Assembly (NCBI RefSeq): GCF_003336225.1
Contig: NZ_QPID01000007.1
Location: 124,001-188,000 of the forward strand
Direction: 5' to 3'
Length of the DNA: 64,000 nucleotides
Source of the DNA: Corallincola holothuriorum
GTDB lineage: Bacteria > Pseudomonadota > Gammaproteobacteria > Enterobacterales > Neiellaceae
Part shown: piece by piece, positions 9,553-18,474 of the stretch
Position numbering within the stretch: position 1 is the first letter of the stretch
Layout: each line of letters opens with the position of its first letter
Program-made: the position numbers and the translations under genes
Notes under the pieces: model-generated
What the model was told of the DNA's origin: nothing
Databases searched by the model: none
The model's input: the letters and a program-made list of their open reading frames with translations, nothing else

Positions 9553-10785
9553 ATGTCCCAAATCCATAGCACCAAAAACAAACAAGTCGCTCCATTGAGT
9601 TTCGCTGCAGTGACTGAAACTGTGCACACCCGCATTCAAGTAAGCTTCAATTATCCGGTCAGTTTTACCCGCGATGCACTGAATTTGCGCAATATGACGC
9701 TGGCAAACCTTTTTCCGCGCACCCTGCCCTCCTCACCCCAAATAATGCCTGTCATCGATAGTGAAGTACTGCATCATCATGCCGATTTGCCTCACAAACT
9801 GCAGGCATATGCAGAACGCCATGGCTTTAACCTGCTTTCCCATGAAGTGGTCAGAGGCGGTGAAATTTGTAAACAAGAGCCGGAGGCGATGTTGGAGGCG
9901 CTTTATCGCCGCATCGCCGACGAGCAGGTTGATCGCCACAGTTATCTGCTGGTGATTGGTGGTGGGGCTGTACTTGATGCCGTAGGTTATGCCGCAGCAA
10001 CCGCACACCGAGGCATTCGCTTAATCCGCATGCCGACAACTACCTTGGCACAAAATGATGCTGGCATTGGGGTCAAAAATGCAATTAACCACCAACAACG
10101 CAAAAACTACCTCGGCACATTTGCGCCTCCGTTTGCGGTGATCAATGACTTCGATTTTCTCGATACCCAATCAGAACGGGACAAGCGTGCCGGGATTGCC
10201 GAAGCAGTTAAGGTCGCACTCCTCAAGGACAGCGATTTTTTTAACTACCTTTTGGCCCATCGAAAATCTTTAACAGACTTCCATCATGAAGCTGCACTTA
10301 CCATGATTAAGCGTTGTGCATCATTACATCTAGCGCATATTGCCGGTAGTGGTGATCCATTTGAGATGGGGTCAGCGCGGCCGCTGGACTTTGGCCATTG
10401 GTCGGCTCACAAGCTGGAGGCACTGTCTGGACACCGACTACGCCATGGTGAAGCGGTGGCCATCGGTATTGCACTGGATTCCCTCTACGCCTGGCAAACT
10501 GGGCGCCTATCAAAACAGCAATGCGCCGATATCCTTATCTGTTTAGAGGGTGCCGGATTTCAGCTCTGCTGCGATGAACTGGAAGCGATGAATATGCAGG
10601 ATGCACTGAACGAGTTCAGAGAGCACCTCGGAGGCAACCTATGTATTACCCTACTTTCCGGGATCGGTGCAGCCAGTGAAGTATCAGATATTGATGCCCA
10701 ACTAATGCAACGCTGTGCCCAATGGTTAATACAAGGACACTTGCCCCATATAAAGCTCAAACTGGATGCCACATATGGCCAATAG
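9553..10785 (+). CDS. eboD: EboD-like sugar-phosphate cyclase (3-dehydroquinate synthase superfamily)
   Basis: 410 residues. The NAD-binding segment GGGAVLDAVGYAAA (about 136-150), PTTTLAQNDAGIGVKNAIN, the metal-ligand region AEAVKVA, DFGHWSAHKLE and LRHGEAVAIGIALD mark the dehydroquinate synthase fold. The sequence matches the branch that also includes 2-epi-5-epi-valiolone synthases and EboD, not housekeeping AroB. It is the first of six head-to-tail genes forming a complete ebo cluster and overlaps eboC by 20 bp. No strong ribosome-binding site is seen before the ATG. The product is not known with certainty; cyclisation of a sugar phosphate is inferred from the fold. Confidence 0.85.
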   Translation: MSQIHSTKNKQVAPLSFAAVTETVHTRIQVSFNYPVSFTRDALNLRNMTLANLFPRTLPSSPQIMPVIDSEVLHHHADLPHKLQAYAERHGFNLLSHEVVRGGEICKQEPEAMLEALYRRIADEQVDRHSYLLVIGGGAVLDAVGYAAATAHRGIRLIRMPTTTLAQNDAGIGVKNAINHQQRKNYLGTFAPPFAVINDFDFLDTQSERDKRAGIAEAVKVALLKDSDFFNYLLAHRKSLTDFHHEAALTMIKRCASLHLAHIAGSGDPFEMGSARPLDFGHWSAHKLEALSGHRLRHGEAVAIGIALDSLYAWQTGRLSKQQCADILICLEGAGFQLCCDELEAMNMQDALNEFREHLGGNLCITLLSGIGAASEVSDIDAQLMQRCAQWLIQGHLPHIKLKLDATYGQ

Positions 10786-11653
10786 AACGCTCACTAAGGC
10801 AATACTGCAACTGATCCGCCTGCCTAACGGTTTCAGCGCCATTGGCAACATTGTGGCGGCTTTTTTTATTGCCACACAAGGTCATGGTGATATTGCCGAA
10901 CTACTCACCTTAATCGCCATCAGCCTCTGTTTCTTCCATGGCGGCATGGTGCTCAACGACTGCTTTGATCTCAACGAAGATCGACGAGAGCGACCTGAGC
11001 GCCCCCTGCCATCTGGTCAGCTCTCGGTTAAGTGGGCGTTTGTTGGCGGCGCGAGTTTGTTGTTAACTGGCTTGGCATTGAGCCTCTCTTTGGGTATGCA
11101 GAGCTTTTATATCGCGCTAGCATTGGCGATCAACGTAGTCGCCTATGACGCTATTCGTCATCAAGGATTCGTTGCCGCGGGCTTGATGGGAAGTTGCCGT
11201 TACCTGAACTGGTTACTGGGACTATCGATCATTGAACTTAATGCGCTCTGGGCGCTGCTACCTCTGCCCGTATTTGCCTATATCTTTGGCTTGACCCTAC
11301 TGAGCCAGCAAGAAACCTGCGCCACTAACCCTAAACGTCTGCTTACCGTTGCAGCAGTGATGACGGTAGTGATGCTACTACTGGTGACGTTATGGTTTGG
11401 CCAAACGCCTCACGGTTACCTGTTTCTGGCGATGACGCTCTCCGGCTGGATCATACTGATGCTGCGCTTGAAGCAGCTCTATAATGATTTTACCCCTGGT
11501 GCAGTAAAAGGCATGGTCATCATGTTGTTGATGGGGATTATCCCATTCGATGCACTACTTTTGTTAGCTGCAGGACTGCCCCTCGCCGCATTGGCACTCC
11601 TGTTACTGATGGTGCCGGGAAAGCTGATCGCCAAACAACTTTATATGACGTGA
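10766..11653 (+). CDS. eboC: EboC-like UbiA-family membrane prenyltransferase
   Basis: About 295 residues, with eight or nine predicted membrane helices. It carries the UbiA signature NDCFDLNEDRRERPERPLPSG in a cytoplasmic loop (split as NDCFDLNEDRRE then RPERPLPSG); the aspartates bind the Mg-diphosphate of a polyprenyl donor. A second start at 10775 (MANRTL) is equally possible; neither has a clear Shine-Dalgarno, consistent with translational coupling to eboD. In the ebo cluster this enzyme is thought to lipidate a small precursor. The acceptor is unknown. Confidence 0.85.
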   Translation: MPHMANRTLTKAILQLIRLPNGFSAIGNIVAAFFIATQGHGDIAELLTLIAISLCFFHGGMVLNDCFDLNEDRRERPERPLPSGQLSVKWAFVGGASLLLTGLALSLSLGMQSFYIALALAINVVAYDAIRHQGFVAAGLMGSCRYLNWLLGLSIIELNALWALLPLPVFAYIFGLTLLSQQETCATNPKRLLTVAAVMTVVMLLLVTLWFGQTPHGYLFLAMTLSGWIILMLRLKQLYNDFTPGAVKGMVIMLLMGIIPFDALLLLAAGLPLAALALLLLMVPGKLIAKQLYMT

Positions 11654-11660
11654 GCCCAAA

Positions 11661-12515
11661 ATGAGTAGTCGCTCTGCCCCCCAACTAGTCGAAGTTATCC
11701 GTCAACAGCTTGGACTGCAGCTGTCGCCTCCCCGCTGGCAATGGTTCACAAAGGCTATCGATACCATGACCGAGAGTGACTCTCCGCTCACGACATGGGA
11801 GCAAGCTTCTACCTCGGCGATCCACCATATAGGCAAAGCGCCATTTAGCGCAAAGTTGGCTTTGCCAACGACAACCGTGCTATCAGCGCCGAAAAAACCA
11901 CAAGCCTGGACCCCACAGCATTGGCATTGCACCGATGCCGTGCGCATCTTGCTGTGCCACGCCGCCCAGCAAGCTGCAGGCTGTGAAGAAGATAAGCAGG
12001 GTGACACGCTGCTCGCTGGCTATAAACGGGGAGATGAGAACGAACGTGCTGCCCTCATTAAAGGCTTGCAACTGTTAGATCCCAAGGGAAAAAATGCTGC
12101 GCTCGCCATCGAAGCATGCCGCATCAATAGCCTAAACTTATTTACCGCTATCGCCCTGTTTAATCCCTACCCAGCGATCTTTTTTAGCCAGGACGCGTTT
12201 AATCAGTTAGTGATTAAATCTCTTTTTCAAGGACTTAACATCTCATTTATTTACGGGCTGGAAGCAAGGCGCAATCATAATCTATCGATCATGGCGCTAC
12301 GTTATATTGAAGAGCGGTTAGATGCTAACAGGCCGGTACCTGATTCCATCTGGTTGGCGATAGATTGTCTGAATATGACAGAGCGCTGCCAGCGCCTGTT
12401 CGATAGCATCATTGGCGATGACACTCATCATGCACTAATGACAGCAAAACAAGCACTGCAACAGTCACAATGTGAACAGCAGTGCAGAGACGAGACGTTT
12501 GAAGCATCTCACTGA
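11661..12515 (+). CDS. eboA: EboA family protein
   Basis: 284 residues, 7 bp after eboC. Mostly helical. The best-conserved part is the C-terminal half, where alternating hydrophobic and charged segments surround FNPYPAIFFSQDAFNQLV and MALRYIEERLDANRPV. No catalytic motif, signal peptide or membrane segment is visible. Assignment rests on position inside the ebo cluster and resemblance to EboA. EboA has no defined biochemical activity. Confidence 0.75.
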   Translation: MSSRSAPQLVEVIRQQLGLQLSPPRWQWFTKAIDTMTESDSPLTTWEQASTSAIHHIGKAPFSAKLALPTTTVLSAPKKPQAWTPQHWHCTDAVRILLCHAAQQAAGCEEDKQGDTLLAGYKRGDENERAALIKGLQLLDPKGKNAALAIEACRINSLNLFTAIALFNPYPAIFFSQDAFNQLVIKSLFQGLNISFIYGLEARRNHNLSIMALRYIEERLDANRPVPDSIWLAIDCLNMTERCQRLFDSIIGDDTHHALMTAKQALQQSQCEQQCRDETFEASH

Positions 12516-12531
12516 TATCACTCTCTAGATC

Positions 12532-12550
12532 CGATATAACAACTATATCG
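12532..12550 (+). repeat. Perfect inverted repeat between eboA and eboB
   Basis: CGATATA, loop ACAAC, TATATCG: a perfect 7-bp stem in the only sizeable gap (76 bp) inside the ebo operon. There is no U-tract, so it is not a standard terminator. It could be an mRNA stability or processing hairpin or an operator for an internal promoter. Confidence 0.4.
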
Positions 12551-12591
12551 TTCAAAGATTATTCGCCATAAGGCAAGCAAAGGTTCGCTTG

Positions 12592-13497
12592 ATGAATTAT
12601 TTCGACCCCCATATCCATATGGTTTCCCGCACCACCGATGATTATCAGAATATGGCCGACGCTGGAATTATTGGCGTAATTGAACCGGCTTTTTGGCAAG
12701 GACAACCGCGAACCTCGGTCGGCAGTTTCGTCGACTATTACGACATGCTGGTCGGCTGGGAACGTTTTCGAGCCAGTCAATTTGGCATTATTCATTACTG
12801 CACTATGGGGCTAAATCCGAAAGAGAGTAATGATATTGCACTCGCTGAAGAGGTGATGAAGCTACTGCCCCGCTACTTGGCAAAAGAGGGCGTGGTAGGT
12901 GTCGGCGAAATTGGCTTTGACGATATCACCCCCAATGAAGAACGCTTTATGGCAGAACAGATACAACTGGCAAAACAGCTATCACTGCCGGTTCTGGTAC
13001 ACACACCACATCGCGACAAACTCACTGGCACAGAGCGCACCATCGCCATGATCAAAGAGATCGGTATTGACGAAAATATGGTGTTAATCGACCACTTGAA
13101 TGAACAAACTCTACCACTGGTGCTAGAAACAGAGTGCTGGCGTGGCCACTCCATCTATCCCAACACCAAGATGTCTGAACCCCGCATGGTGAAACTGCTG
13201 CAACAATATGGCACCGAGAAGATGGTGATCAATAGTGCTGCAGATTGGGGCGTCAGTGATCCACTAAAAGTCCCGAAAACTGCGCAAGCGATGCGGGATG
13301 CCAGTTTCAGTGAGCAGGATATCAGCTTAGTTACTTTTGAAAATCCGATTAACTTCTTCGCCCAGAGCGGCCGCATCAGTGTCGAAGAGGTTAGTCGCCC
13401 CGCCATCGACCAAACCCAGCGGTGGTTGGATAACTCCGCCTTACGCGGTCAGGAGCCGGTGGTTGAAACGGATACGACAAAGGTCGATCAAGATTAA
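12592..13497 (+). CDS. eboB: EboB-like TatD-family metal-dependent hydrolase
   Basis: 301 residues. TatD/amidohydrolase metal motifs are present: FDPHIHMVSRT (residues 3-13), VGVGEIGFDD, VLVHTPHRDK and LIDHLNEQT. I place the start at the ATG at 12592, directly after an in-frame TTG, because MNYFDPHIH fits the family N-terminus. The stop overlaps the eboE start (TAATG). Substrate is unknown; a hydrolytic step on a prenylated or phosphorylated intermediate is possible. Confidence 0.85.
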   Translation: MNYFDPHIHMVSRTTDDYQNMADAGIIGVIEPAFWQGQPRTSVGSFVDYYDMLVGWERFRASQFGIIHYCTMGLNPKESNDIALAEEVMKLLPRYLAKEGVVGVGEIGFDDITPNEERFMAEQIQLAKQLSLPVLVHTPHRDKLTGTERTIAMIKEIGIDENMVLIDHLNEQTLPLVLETECWRGHSIYPNTKMSEPRMVKLLQQYGTEKMVINSAADWGVSDPLKVPKTAQAMRDASFSEQDISLVTFENPINFFAQSGRISVEEVSRPAIDQTQRWLDNSALRGQEPVVETDTTKVDQD

Positions 13498-14702
13498 TGG
13501 CAGAGCGTTGGCGCAAACAACAGCTCGGTTATTGCAGTAACGTCCATCCAGGTGAGAGCTTGGCTGAAGTACTCCGCAACATCACTGACTTTATCTCGCC
13601 GGTGCGTGAGCAACGGGGGCTGACAGAGATGGAAGCGGGCTTGTGGCTAAGCGAACGTGCCGCCAGCGAGTTGCTGTCGGCACCTGCGCATCTCAAGCAG
13701 TGGCAGCTGCAATTGGAGAAGCACGCGATCCAAGTGCGCAGCTTAAATGGTTTTCCTGCCGGAAATTTTCACCAGGCTCGTGTCAAAGAGCTTGCCTACC
13801 TGCCCGATTGGAGTGATCCAGCGCGCCTTGAGTACAGCCTGAAATTGGCAAAGATATTAGTGGCCAGCCTCCCCGATAACGAAAGTTACGGCACCATATC
13901 CACTCTCCCTTTGGGATATGCCCAAGACTGGACAGAGAAGAAACAGCAGCAAGCAGCAGAACAGCTAATCCAATTGGCCACCGCCCTGGCCACGCTGGAA
14001 CAGGAATCTGGCAAACAGATCCGCTTCTGTATAGAGATGGAACCAGGGTGCGCCCTTGAATACACCAGTCAGCTGATCGCTTTCTACGACACTACGCTCC
14101 GGCAAACAGCAGCACAAAACCAGATCCCTTTCGCATTGGTTAAACGCCATCTCGGCTGTTGCTACGATATCTGCCACCAAGCAGTGATGCATGAAGATAT
14201 CTATGCGTCGTTGGATGCGATCCACCGCATTGGCATCACTATCGGCAAGCTCCAAGTATCGAGTGCGTTAGTCGCCAATCAACCTGCACGGGCAGACACC
14301 AGAAATGATCTCCAAGCATTTGCCGAGCCCAAGTATATGCATCAAGTCGCTACTCAAGTTGAGCAAGGCTGCAAGCGTATCGATGATTTGGCAGCCCTGT
14401 TAGATGGCAGCGTCGCATTGCCCTCATCTAACCCATGGCGGATCCACTTCCACGTGCCGCTGCAGGCCACAGAGCTGATTAGCCAGCGGCTCACCACCAC
14501 CGCTGATCAGATCTCTCACGTTTGCCGGTTTTTAGAGCAACACCAGGATTGTCACCCCCACATCGAAGTGGAAACCTATACTTGGCAACTTCTACCAGAA
14601 GACCAACGGCCAAATTCAAACGATGCACTCATTACAGGGATCTGCGGCGAACTGTCGTGGCTTGAACAGCAACTGAGCCAATGGCAGCTGCTTAGCAATT
14701 AA
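13497..14702 (+). CDS. eboE: EboE-like TIM-barrel protein (sugar isomerase/endonuclease IV superfamily)
   Basis: 401 residues, starting in the TAATG overlap with eboB. The N-terminus reads LGYCSNVHPGES, and FPAGNFHQARVKE, CIEMEPGCALE, HLGCCYDICHQAV and KLQVSSAL follow the pattern of xylose-isomerase-like TIM barrels with metal ligands (E, D/H, H) at strand ends. No signal peptide. Function within the ebo pathway is not established. Confidence 0.82.
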   Translation: MAERWRKQQLGYCSNVHPGESLAEVLRNITDFISPVREQRGLTEMEAGLWLSERAASELLSAPAHLKQWQLQLEKHAIQVRSLNGFPAGNFHQARVKELAYLPDWSDPARLEYSLKLAKILVASLPDNESYGTISTLPLGYAQDWTEKKQQQAAEQLIQLATALATLEQESGKQIRFCIEMEPGCALEYTSQLIAFYDTTLRQTAAQNQIPFALVKRHLGCCYDICHQAVMHEDIYASLDAIHRIGITIGKLQVSSALVANQPARADTRNDLQAFAEPKYMHQVATQVEQGCKRIDDLAALLDGSVALPSSNPWRIHFHVPLQATELISQRLTTTADQISHVCRFLEQHQDCHPHIEVETYTWQLLPEDQRPNSNDALITGICGELSWLEQQLSQWQLLSN

Positions 14703-14734
14703 CTCCCCAACCCAATACAGCTCTGGAACCGAAT

Positions 14735-16108
14735 ATGCCGCAACAGAAGTCACTGACTATCATCAATATCGTCGGGCTCACGCAATCTTTGCTGGGAAAA
14801 CATACCCCGCAACTCAACAAACTGATCGCCGACGGGTTTTGCTGTCCACTGGGTGAAGTATTCCCAGCGGTCACCACCACAGCACAGGCCAGCATGTTAA
14901 CCGGGAGGCAACCCAATCAACATGGTATTGTTGGCAACGGCTGGTATATGCGTGACCTGGCCGAAGTCGCGTTTTGGAAACAGTGCAACCAATTGGTACA
15001 GGGAGACAAAGTCTGGGATACGCTGAAAGCCAATAACAGCGCAGCCAAAATCAGCCAGCTGTTTTGGTGGTACAACATGTACGCTAAAGTCGACTACAGT
15101 ATTACCCCTCGGCCACACTACCCTGCCGATGGTAGAAAAATCCCAGATCTTTATTCATCACCTGCAGGCCTGCATGAATCACTGGAACAACAGCTGGGTA
15201 AATTCCCGTTCTTTAATTTCTGGGGTCCGAAGTCCGATATTCGCTCCAGTGCATGGATCGCCAAAGCAGCCAAGCTTGAGTTCGATATGCATCGGCCGAC
15301 GCTACAAACCGTTTACCTACCTCACCTCGACTACAACATGCAAAAGCTGGGGCCGGAACACCCGGAAATATGGCGAGATATCGAAGCGATTGATCAAGTC
15401 GCTGGCGATCTGATCGATCATATTAAAGCCGGTGGCGGAGAGGTAATGGTGGTCTCTGAATATGGCATAGAACAGGTATCAAAACCGGTTCACCTGAATC
15501 GTATATTGCGTCAGCAGGGGTACCTTAAAATCCGTCCTTCAATGGGCTGGGAACTGCTCGATGCTGGCGCCTCAGATGCCTTTGCCGTCGCGGATCATCA
15601 AATAGCGCATATCTACGTCAGTCAACCAAAAGATGTCGCAAACATACAGAAGTTATTGATGGCCACCCCCGGCGTTGCACAAGTACTTAATAGGGAGCAG
15701 CAACAAGCATTGCACATCGATCATGAGCGCTCCGGTGAGTTAATCGCTATCGCGGAGCCCGATGCCTGGTTTACCTACTACTATTGGTTAGACGATACGC
15801 TTGCCCCCGATTTTGCCCGCACCGTCGATATACACCGCAAACCAGGCTACGATCCGGTAGAGCTGTTCGTCGATCCCAAACTGCGCCTGCCAATCGCCAA
15901 GATCGCTTGGCGCGTACTGCAAAAAAAGCTCGGTTTCCGCATGTTAATGGATGTGATCCCGCTCGATGCAAGCTTGGTCAAAGGCAGCCATGGCCGTTTG
16001 GCGTCAACCCCAGAGTCAGGCGCACTGCTGATTGCGCCAAAACAGATGGCCGCAGATAGTTACGGAATGACAGATATTCGCCAACTGATTCAGCAGTACC
16101 TATATTAG
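14735..16108 (+). CDS. eboF: EboF-like alkaline phosphatase superfamily protein (type I phosphodiesterase/nucleotide pyrophosphatase)
   Basis: 457 residues, 32 bp after eboE. The nucleophile region TTTAQASMLTGRQPNQHGIVGNGWY-like segment (about residues 48-72), LPHLDYNMQ and VVSEYGIEQV, and the late HGRLA histidine, fit the metal-dependent phosphodiesterase branch of the alkaline phosphatase superfamily. It closes the ebo cluster. An imperfect inverted repeat follows. Confidence 0.83.
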   Translation: MPQQKSLTIINIVGLTQSLLGKHTPQLNKLIADGFCCPLGEVFPAVTTTAQASMLTGRQPNQHGIVGNGWYMRDLAEVAFWKQCNQLVQGDKVWDTLKANNSAAKISQLFWWYNMYAKVDYSITPRPHYPADGRKIPDLYSSPAGLHESLEQQLGKFPFFNFWGPKSDIRSSAWIAKAAKLEFDMHRPTLQTVYLPHLDYNMQKLGPEHPEIWRDIEAIDQVAGDLIDHIKAGGGEVMVVSEYGIEQVSKPVHLNRILRQQGYLKIRPSMGWELLDAGASDAFAVADHQIAHIYVSQPKDVANIQKLLMATPGVAQVLNREQQQALHIDHERSGELIAIAEPDAWFTYYYWLDDTLAPDFARTVDIHRKPGYDPVELFVDPKLRLPIAKIAWRVLQKKLGFRMLMDVIPLDASLVKGSHGRLASTPESGALLIAPKQMAADSYGMTDIRQLIQQYLY

Positions 16109-16128
16109 AAGCCAACGTAAACATTAGT

Positions 16129-16172
16129 GAACACCGTTGAATGTCACATTATTGAACAGTCCAGCGGTGTTC
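16129..16172 (+). terminator. Inverted repeat after the ebo cluster
   Basis: GAACACCG at 16129-16136 pairs with CGGTGTTC at 16165-16172 across a 28-base loop. No U-run follows. It may weakly terminate ebo transcription or be an unrelated dyad. Confidence 0.35.
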
Positions 16173-16188
16173 GCCTTGCGGATATCTA

Positions 16189-16204
16189 ATGTTAGCGATA
16201 TCTT
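16189..16204. promoter_or_regulatory. Putative GntR operator upstream of gntK
   Basis: ATGTTAGCGATATCTT lies 46 bp before the gntK start. It differs by one base from the box upstream of the amylase gene (9144-9159). Position and the ATGTTA half-site fit a GntR box. Confidence 0.5.
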
Positions 16205-16250
16205 TCAAGCACCTTGAATTAATCAGCGTGACGACAGGGAGGGTAGCCGT

Positions 16251-16772
16251 TTGAAAAAAGGACAAGTTGTACTTTTAATGGGTGTCTCTGGTTGCGGAAA
16301 AACCACCATAGGACGAATGCTGAGCGAGCAACTTGGTTGGCGTTACTACGATGGTGATGTATTTCACTCTCCCGCTAGCATCGCAAAGATGAAACGTGGT
16401 GAACCCCTCACCGACAAGGATCGATTAGGTTGGCTCGAAACACTGCAACAGCTGATCCACGATAAGATAGCTAACGGAGATAACGCTATCATCAGTTGTT
16501 CGACGTTAAAAAAACAGTACCGCAACTTACTCAGAAAGGGTAATACCGATCTAAAGTTGCTGTTTCTAAAAGGCGACTACGACACCATCTTACCGCGTTT
16601 TAAACAACGTAAAGGCCACTTCTTTACTGATGAGAACATGCTGACAAACCAGTTCCATACATTAGAAGAGCCATCAGCAAACGAAGCCACTTCTATCGAT
16701 ATTTCACCACCTGCAGAGCAAGTCACACAGGCTTGTTTATCGGCCGTTCTTGAGTTTAAGAAAGCCAGCTAG
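16251..16772 (+). CDS. gntK: Gluconokinase
   Basis: 173 residues. Phosphorylates gluconate to 6-phosphogluconate using ATP, feeding the Entner-Doudoroff or pentose phosphate pathway. The P-loop GVSGCGKTT is at residues 11-19, followed by YYDGDVFHSPASIAKMKRG and PLTDKDRLGWL, which are hallmarks of the GntK family; RKGHFF is the lid-region motif. The start is TTG at 16251, supported by AGGGAGG 7-9 bases upstream. Convergent with gntR, sharing a terminator. Confidence 0.93.
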   Translation: MKKGQVVLLMGVSGCGKTTIGRMLSEQLGWRYYDGDVFHSPASIAKMKRGEPLTDKDRLGWLETLQQLIHDKIANGDNAIISCSTLKKQYRNLLRKGNTDLKLLFLKGDYDTILPRFKQRKGHFFTDENMLTNQFHTLEEPSANEATSIDISPPAEQVTQACLSAVLEFKKAS

Positions 16773-16789
16773 TTGAGCTGGCTTTTGTG
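16761..16789. terminator. Bidirectional terminator between gntK and gntR
   Basis: AAAGCCAGCT, loop AGTTG, AGCTGGCTTT: a perfect 10-bp stem ending in TTTTG. It includes the gntK stop codon. With A-rich and T-rich flanks it can serve both convergent genes. Confidence 0.8.
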
Positions 16790-16812
16790 TCGTGATGATT
16801 GATAGCGCAAAG

Positions 16813-17832
16813 CTAAGCGCTTTCCCGCGCTTTCACTTCAAAGCCTAAATCGATCCGAGACTCACTCACCTCTTCCTCATTCAGCATGCGCAATAACTCT
16901 TTCGCTGACCGCACGCCAACCTCGTAACGAGGCGTCGCGACAGTGGTCAACGATGGCGCCGTCGATGCGGCTATCGGCAGATCATTAAAGCCGATCACAG
17001 CTAAATCATGGGGAACACGAATATTACGGCGCTGACATTCAAACAGCGCACCGGCGGCAAGATCATCGTTACACAGGAATAACGCATCTAAATCAGGCCA
17101 ACGCTGAACGAACTCAGCCAGCAAGTTTGCCCCCATGGCATAACTGGAAGGCGCTTGTGAGGTGATCAACAGGTCATCACTTAAACCCGCCTGCCACATC
17201 GCTTCTCGCCAACCACGAAGTCGTTGCTGCGCCCGGTGATCCATGCGCGCACCAGCGAAGCCGATTGTTTTGTGACCTTTGCCAATCAAGTATTCAGTGA
17301 CCGCTTTGCCAGCTTGAACTTGATCAAAACCAACGCTAACACCCAACGGGTTATCCGCTAACTCCATCATCTCTACGACGGGGATATTCGCTTGTGTGAG
17401 CATCCGCCGAGCACGCTCTGTATGTTGGCTACCAGAGAGAATGACGCCATCGACTGCATACTGTAAGAATGTCTCGATCAAGCGCTCCTCTTCTAACGTT
17501 GAGTAGCCACTGTGTCCGATTAATACCTGATAGCCCTCAGACAGCATGACCTCATCAACGCCTTTTACCACTTCAGTGAACACCGTGTTACTGAATGAAG
17601 GAACTAATAAAGCAATAGTTTGGGAATGGGATGACGCCAAAGCACCGGCGGCACGATTGGGGATATACCCTTGTTCATCAATACAACGTTGGATCTTTAA
17701 ACGGAGCGATTCGGATACTTTGTCGGGTGTTCTAATGGCACGGGAAACGGTAATTTTGCTGACCCCGACTTTTGCGGCAATATCCGCCAGGGTTACGCGC
17801 CCTGATCCTTTACGACGACGCTGACTACTCAT
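16813..17832 (-). CDS. gntR: LacI-family gluconate regulator GntR
   Basis: 339 residues. The LacI helix-turn-helix is at about residues 13-35 (VTLADIAAKVGVSKITVSRAI), with the hinge helix NRAAGALAS, then a periplasmic-binding-protein-like effector domain (IALLVPSFSNTVF ... AVIGFNDLPIA). The sequence is like E. coli GntR, whose inducer is gluconate. Adjacent, convergent gntK supports this. The two 16-bp boxes in the window are plausible operators. Start ATG at 17832 with AAGGAA upstream. Confidence 0.88.
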   Translation of the reverse strand: MSSQRRRKGSGRVTLADIAAKVGVSKITVSRAIRTPDKVSESLRLKIQRCIDEQGYIPNRAAGALASSHSQTIALLVPSFSNTVFTEVVKGVDEVMLSEGYQVLIGHSGYSTLEEERLIETFLQYAVDGVILSGSQHTERARRMLTQANIPVVEMMELADNPLGVSVGFDQVQAGKAVTEYLIGKGHKTIGFAGARMDHRAQQRLRGWREAMWQAGLSDDLLITSQAPSSYAMGANLLAEFVQRWPDLDALFLCNDDLAAGALFECQRRNIRVPHDLAVIGFNDLPIAASTAPSLTTVATPRYEVGVRSAKELLRMLNEEEVSESRIDLGFEVKARESA

Positions 17833-18321
17833 TGATTCCTTTCTTCCTCTTTTCTTATAGTCTTTCCAGTATGACCAATAACAGTAATAAAGAATGGCTA
17901 ATATGCAAGCCTAGCATACTCAACTCATTTATCTAAGCATTTACTTATACTCACTTTTATCGCAGTAAATCGACTCCACATGACGCGCCAGTGTGTCAGC
18001 AAATTTCTCACCACGACGAGAAGCGAGAACTATCTAAGCTTTTTTTCCGCAGACACCAGCAAAATCCCCCTATTGAGAAAAAAATGTAACCTTCTGTTAT
18101 ATATTAATTTAATTGAATAGATTCACCTCTGAACTTAGATAATCATTCCAAATATCTCACATTGGCACACAAATTCCATTACAAACAAATTGCGACCGAA
18201 AAACCTCATTAAACCAGATCCAAATAGGCGTCAGCGGCGTAAATATTTCTATCCACCGCGTTTTATCTGGTGTAACCAATTAACCCGCTTACATAAGCAC
18301 ACGGTGATAAGTGAGTAGACG
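17833..18321. other. Non-coding stretch between gntR and a small ORF
   Basis: About 490 bp, AT-rich in the middle (18070-18200). I see no RNA gene or convincing operator. No ATGTTA-type box lies directly before gntR, so autoregulation through the same motif is not obvious. Confidence 0.5.
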
Positions 18322-18474
18322 ATGAAGGTCCCCAAAGAAACGTTAGAAGAGCAATTTGAGTTTGAGATGATCGAAATGAAGCAAGAGTTACCCGCTAGGC
18401 AAGAAAAAACGGCGGATGATGACCACGACTCCCGTGCCGACATCGACTCTCAACTAACGGACAAAGCAAAGTGA
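18322..18474 (+). CDS. Small acidic hypothetical protein (50 aa) coupled to the downstream SDR gene
   Basis: ATG at 18322; the stop TGA shares bases with the GTG start of the next gene (GTGA overlap). The product is very hydrophilic (MKVPKETLEEQFEFEMIEMK, then an acidic DDDHDSRAD stretch). No motif or strong ribosome-binding site. The precise overlap suggests a real coupled gene, but it could be chance. Confidence 0.45.
   Translation: MKVPKETLEEQFEFEMIEMKQELPARQEKTADDDHDSRADIDSQLTDKAK

Noticed and set aside
16181-16206. Repeated GATATCT near gntK as a possible tandem repeat
   Set aside because: Only two copies, and the second is part of the proposed operator.
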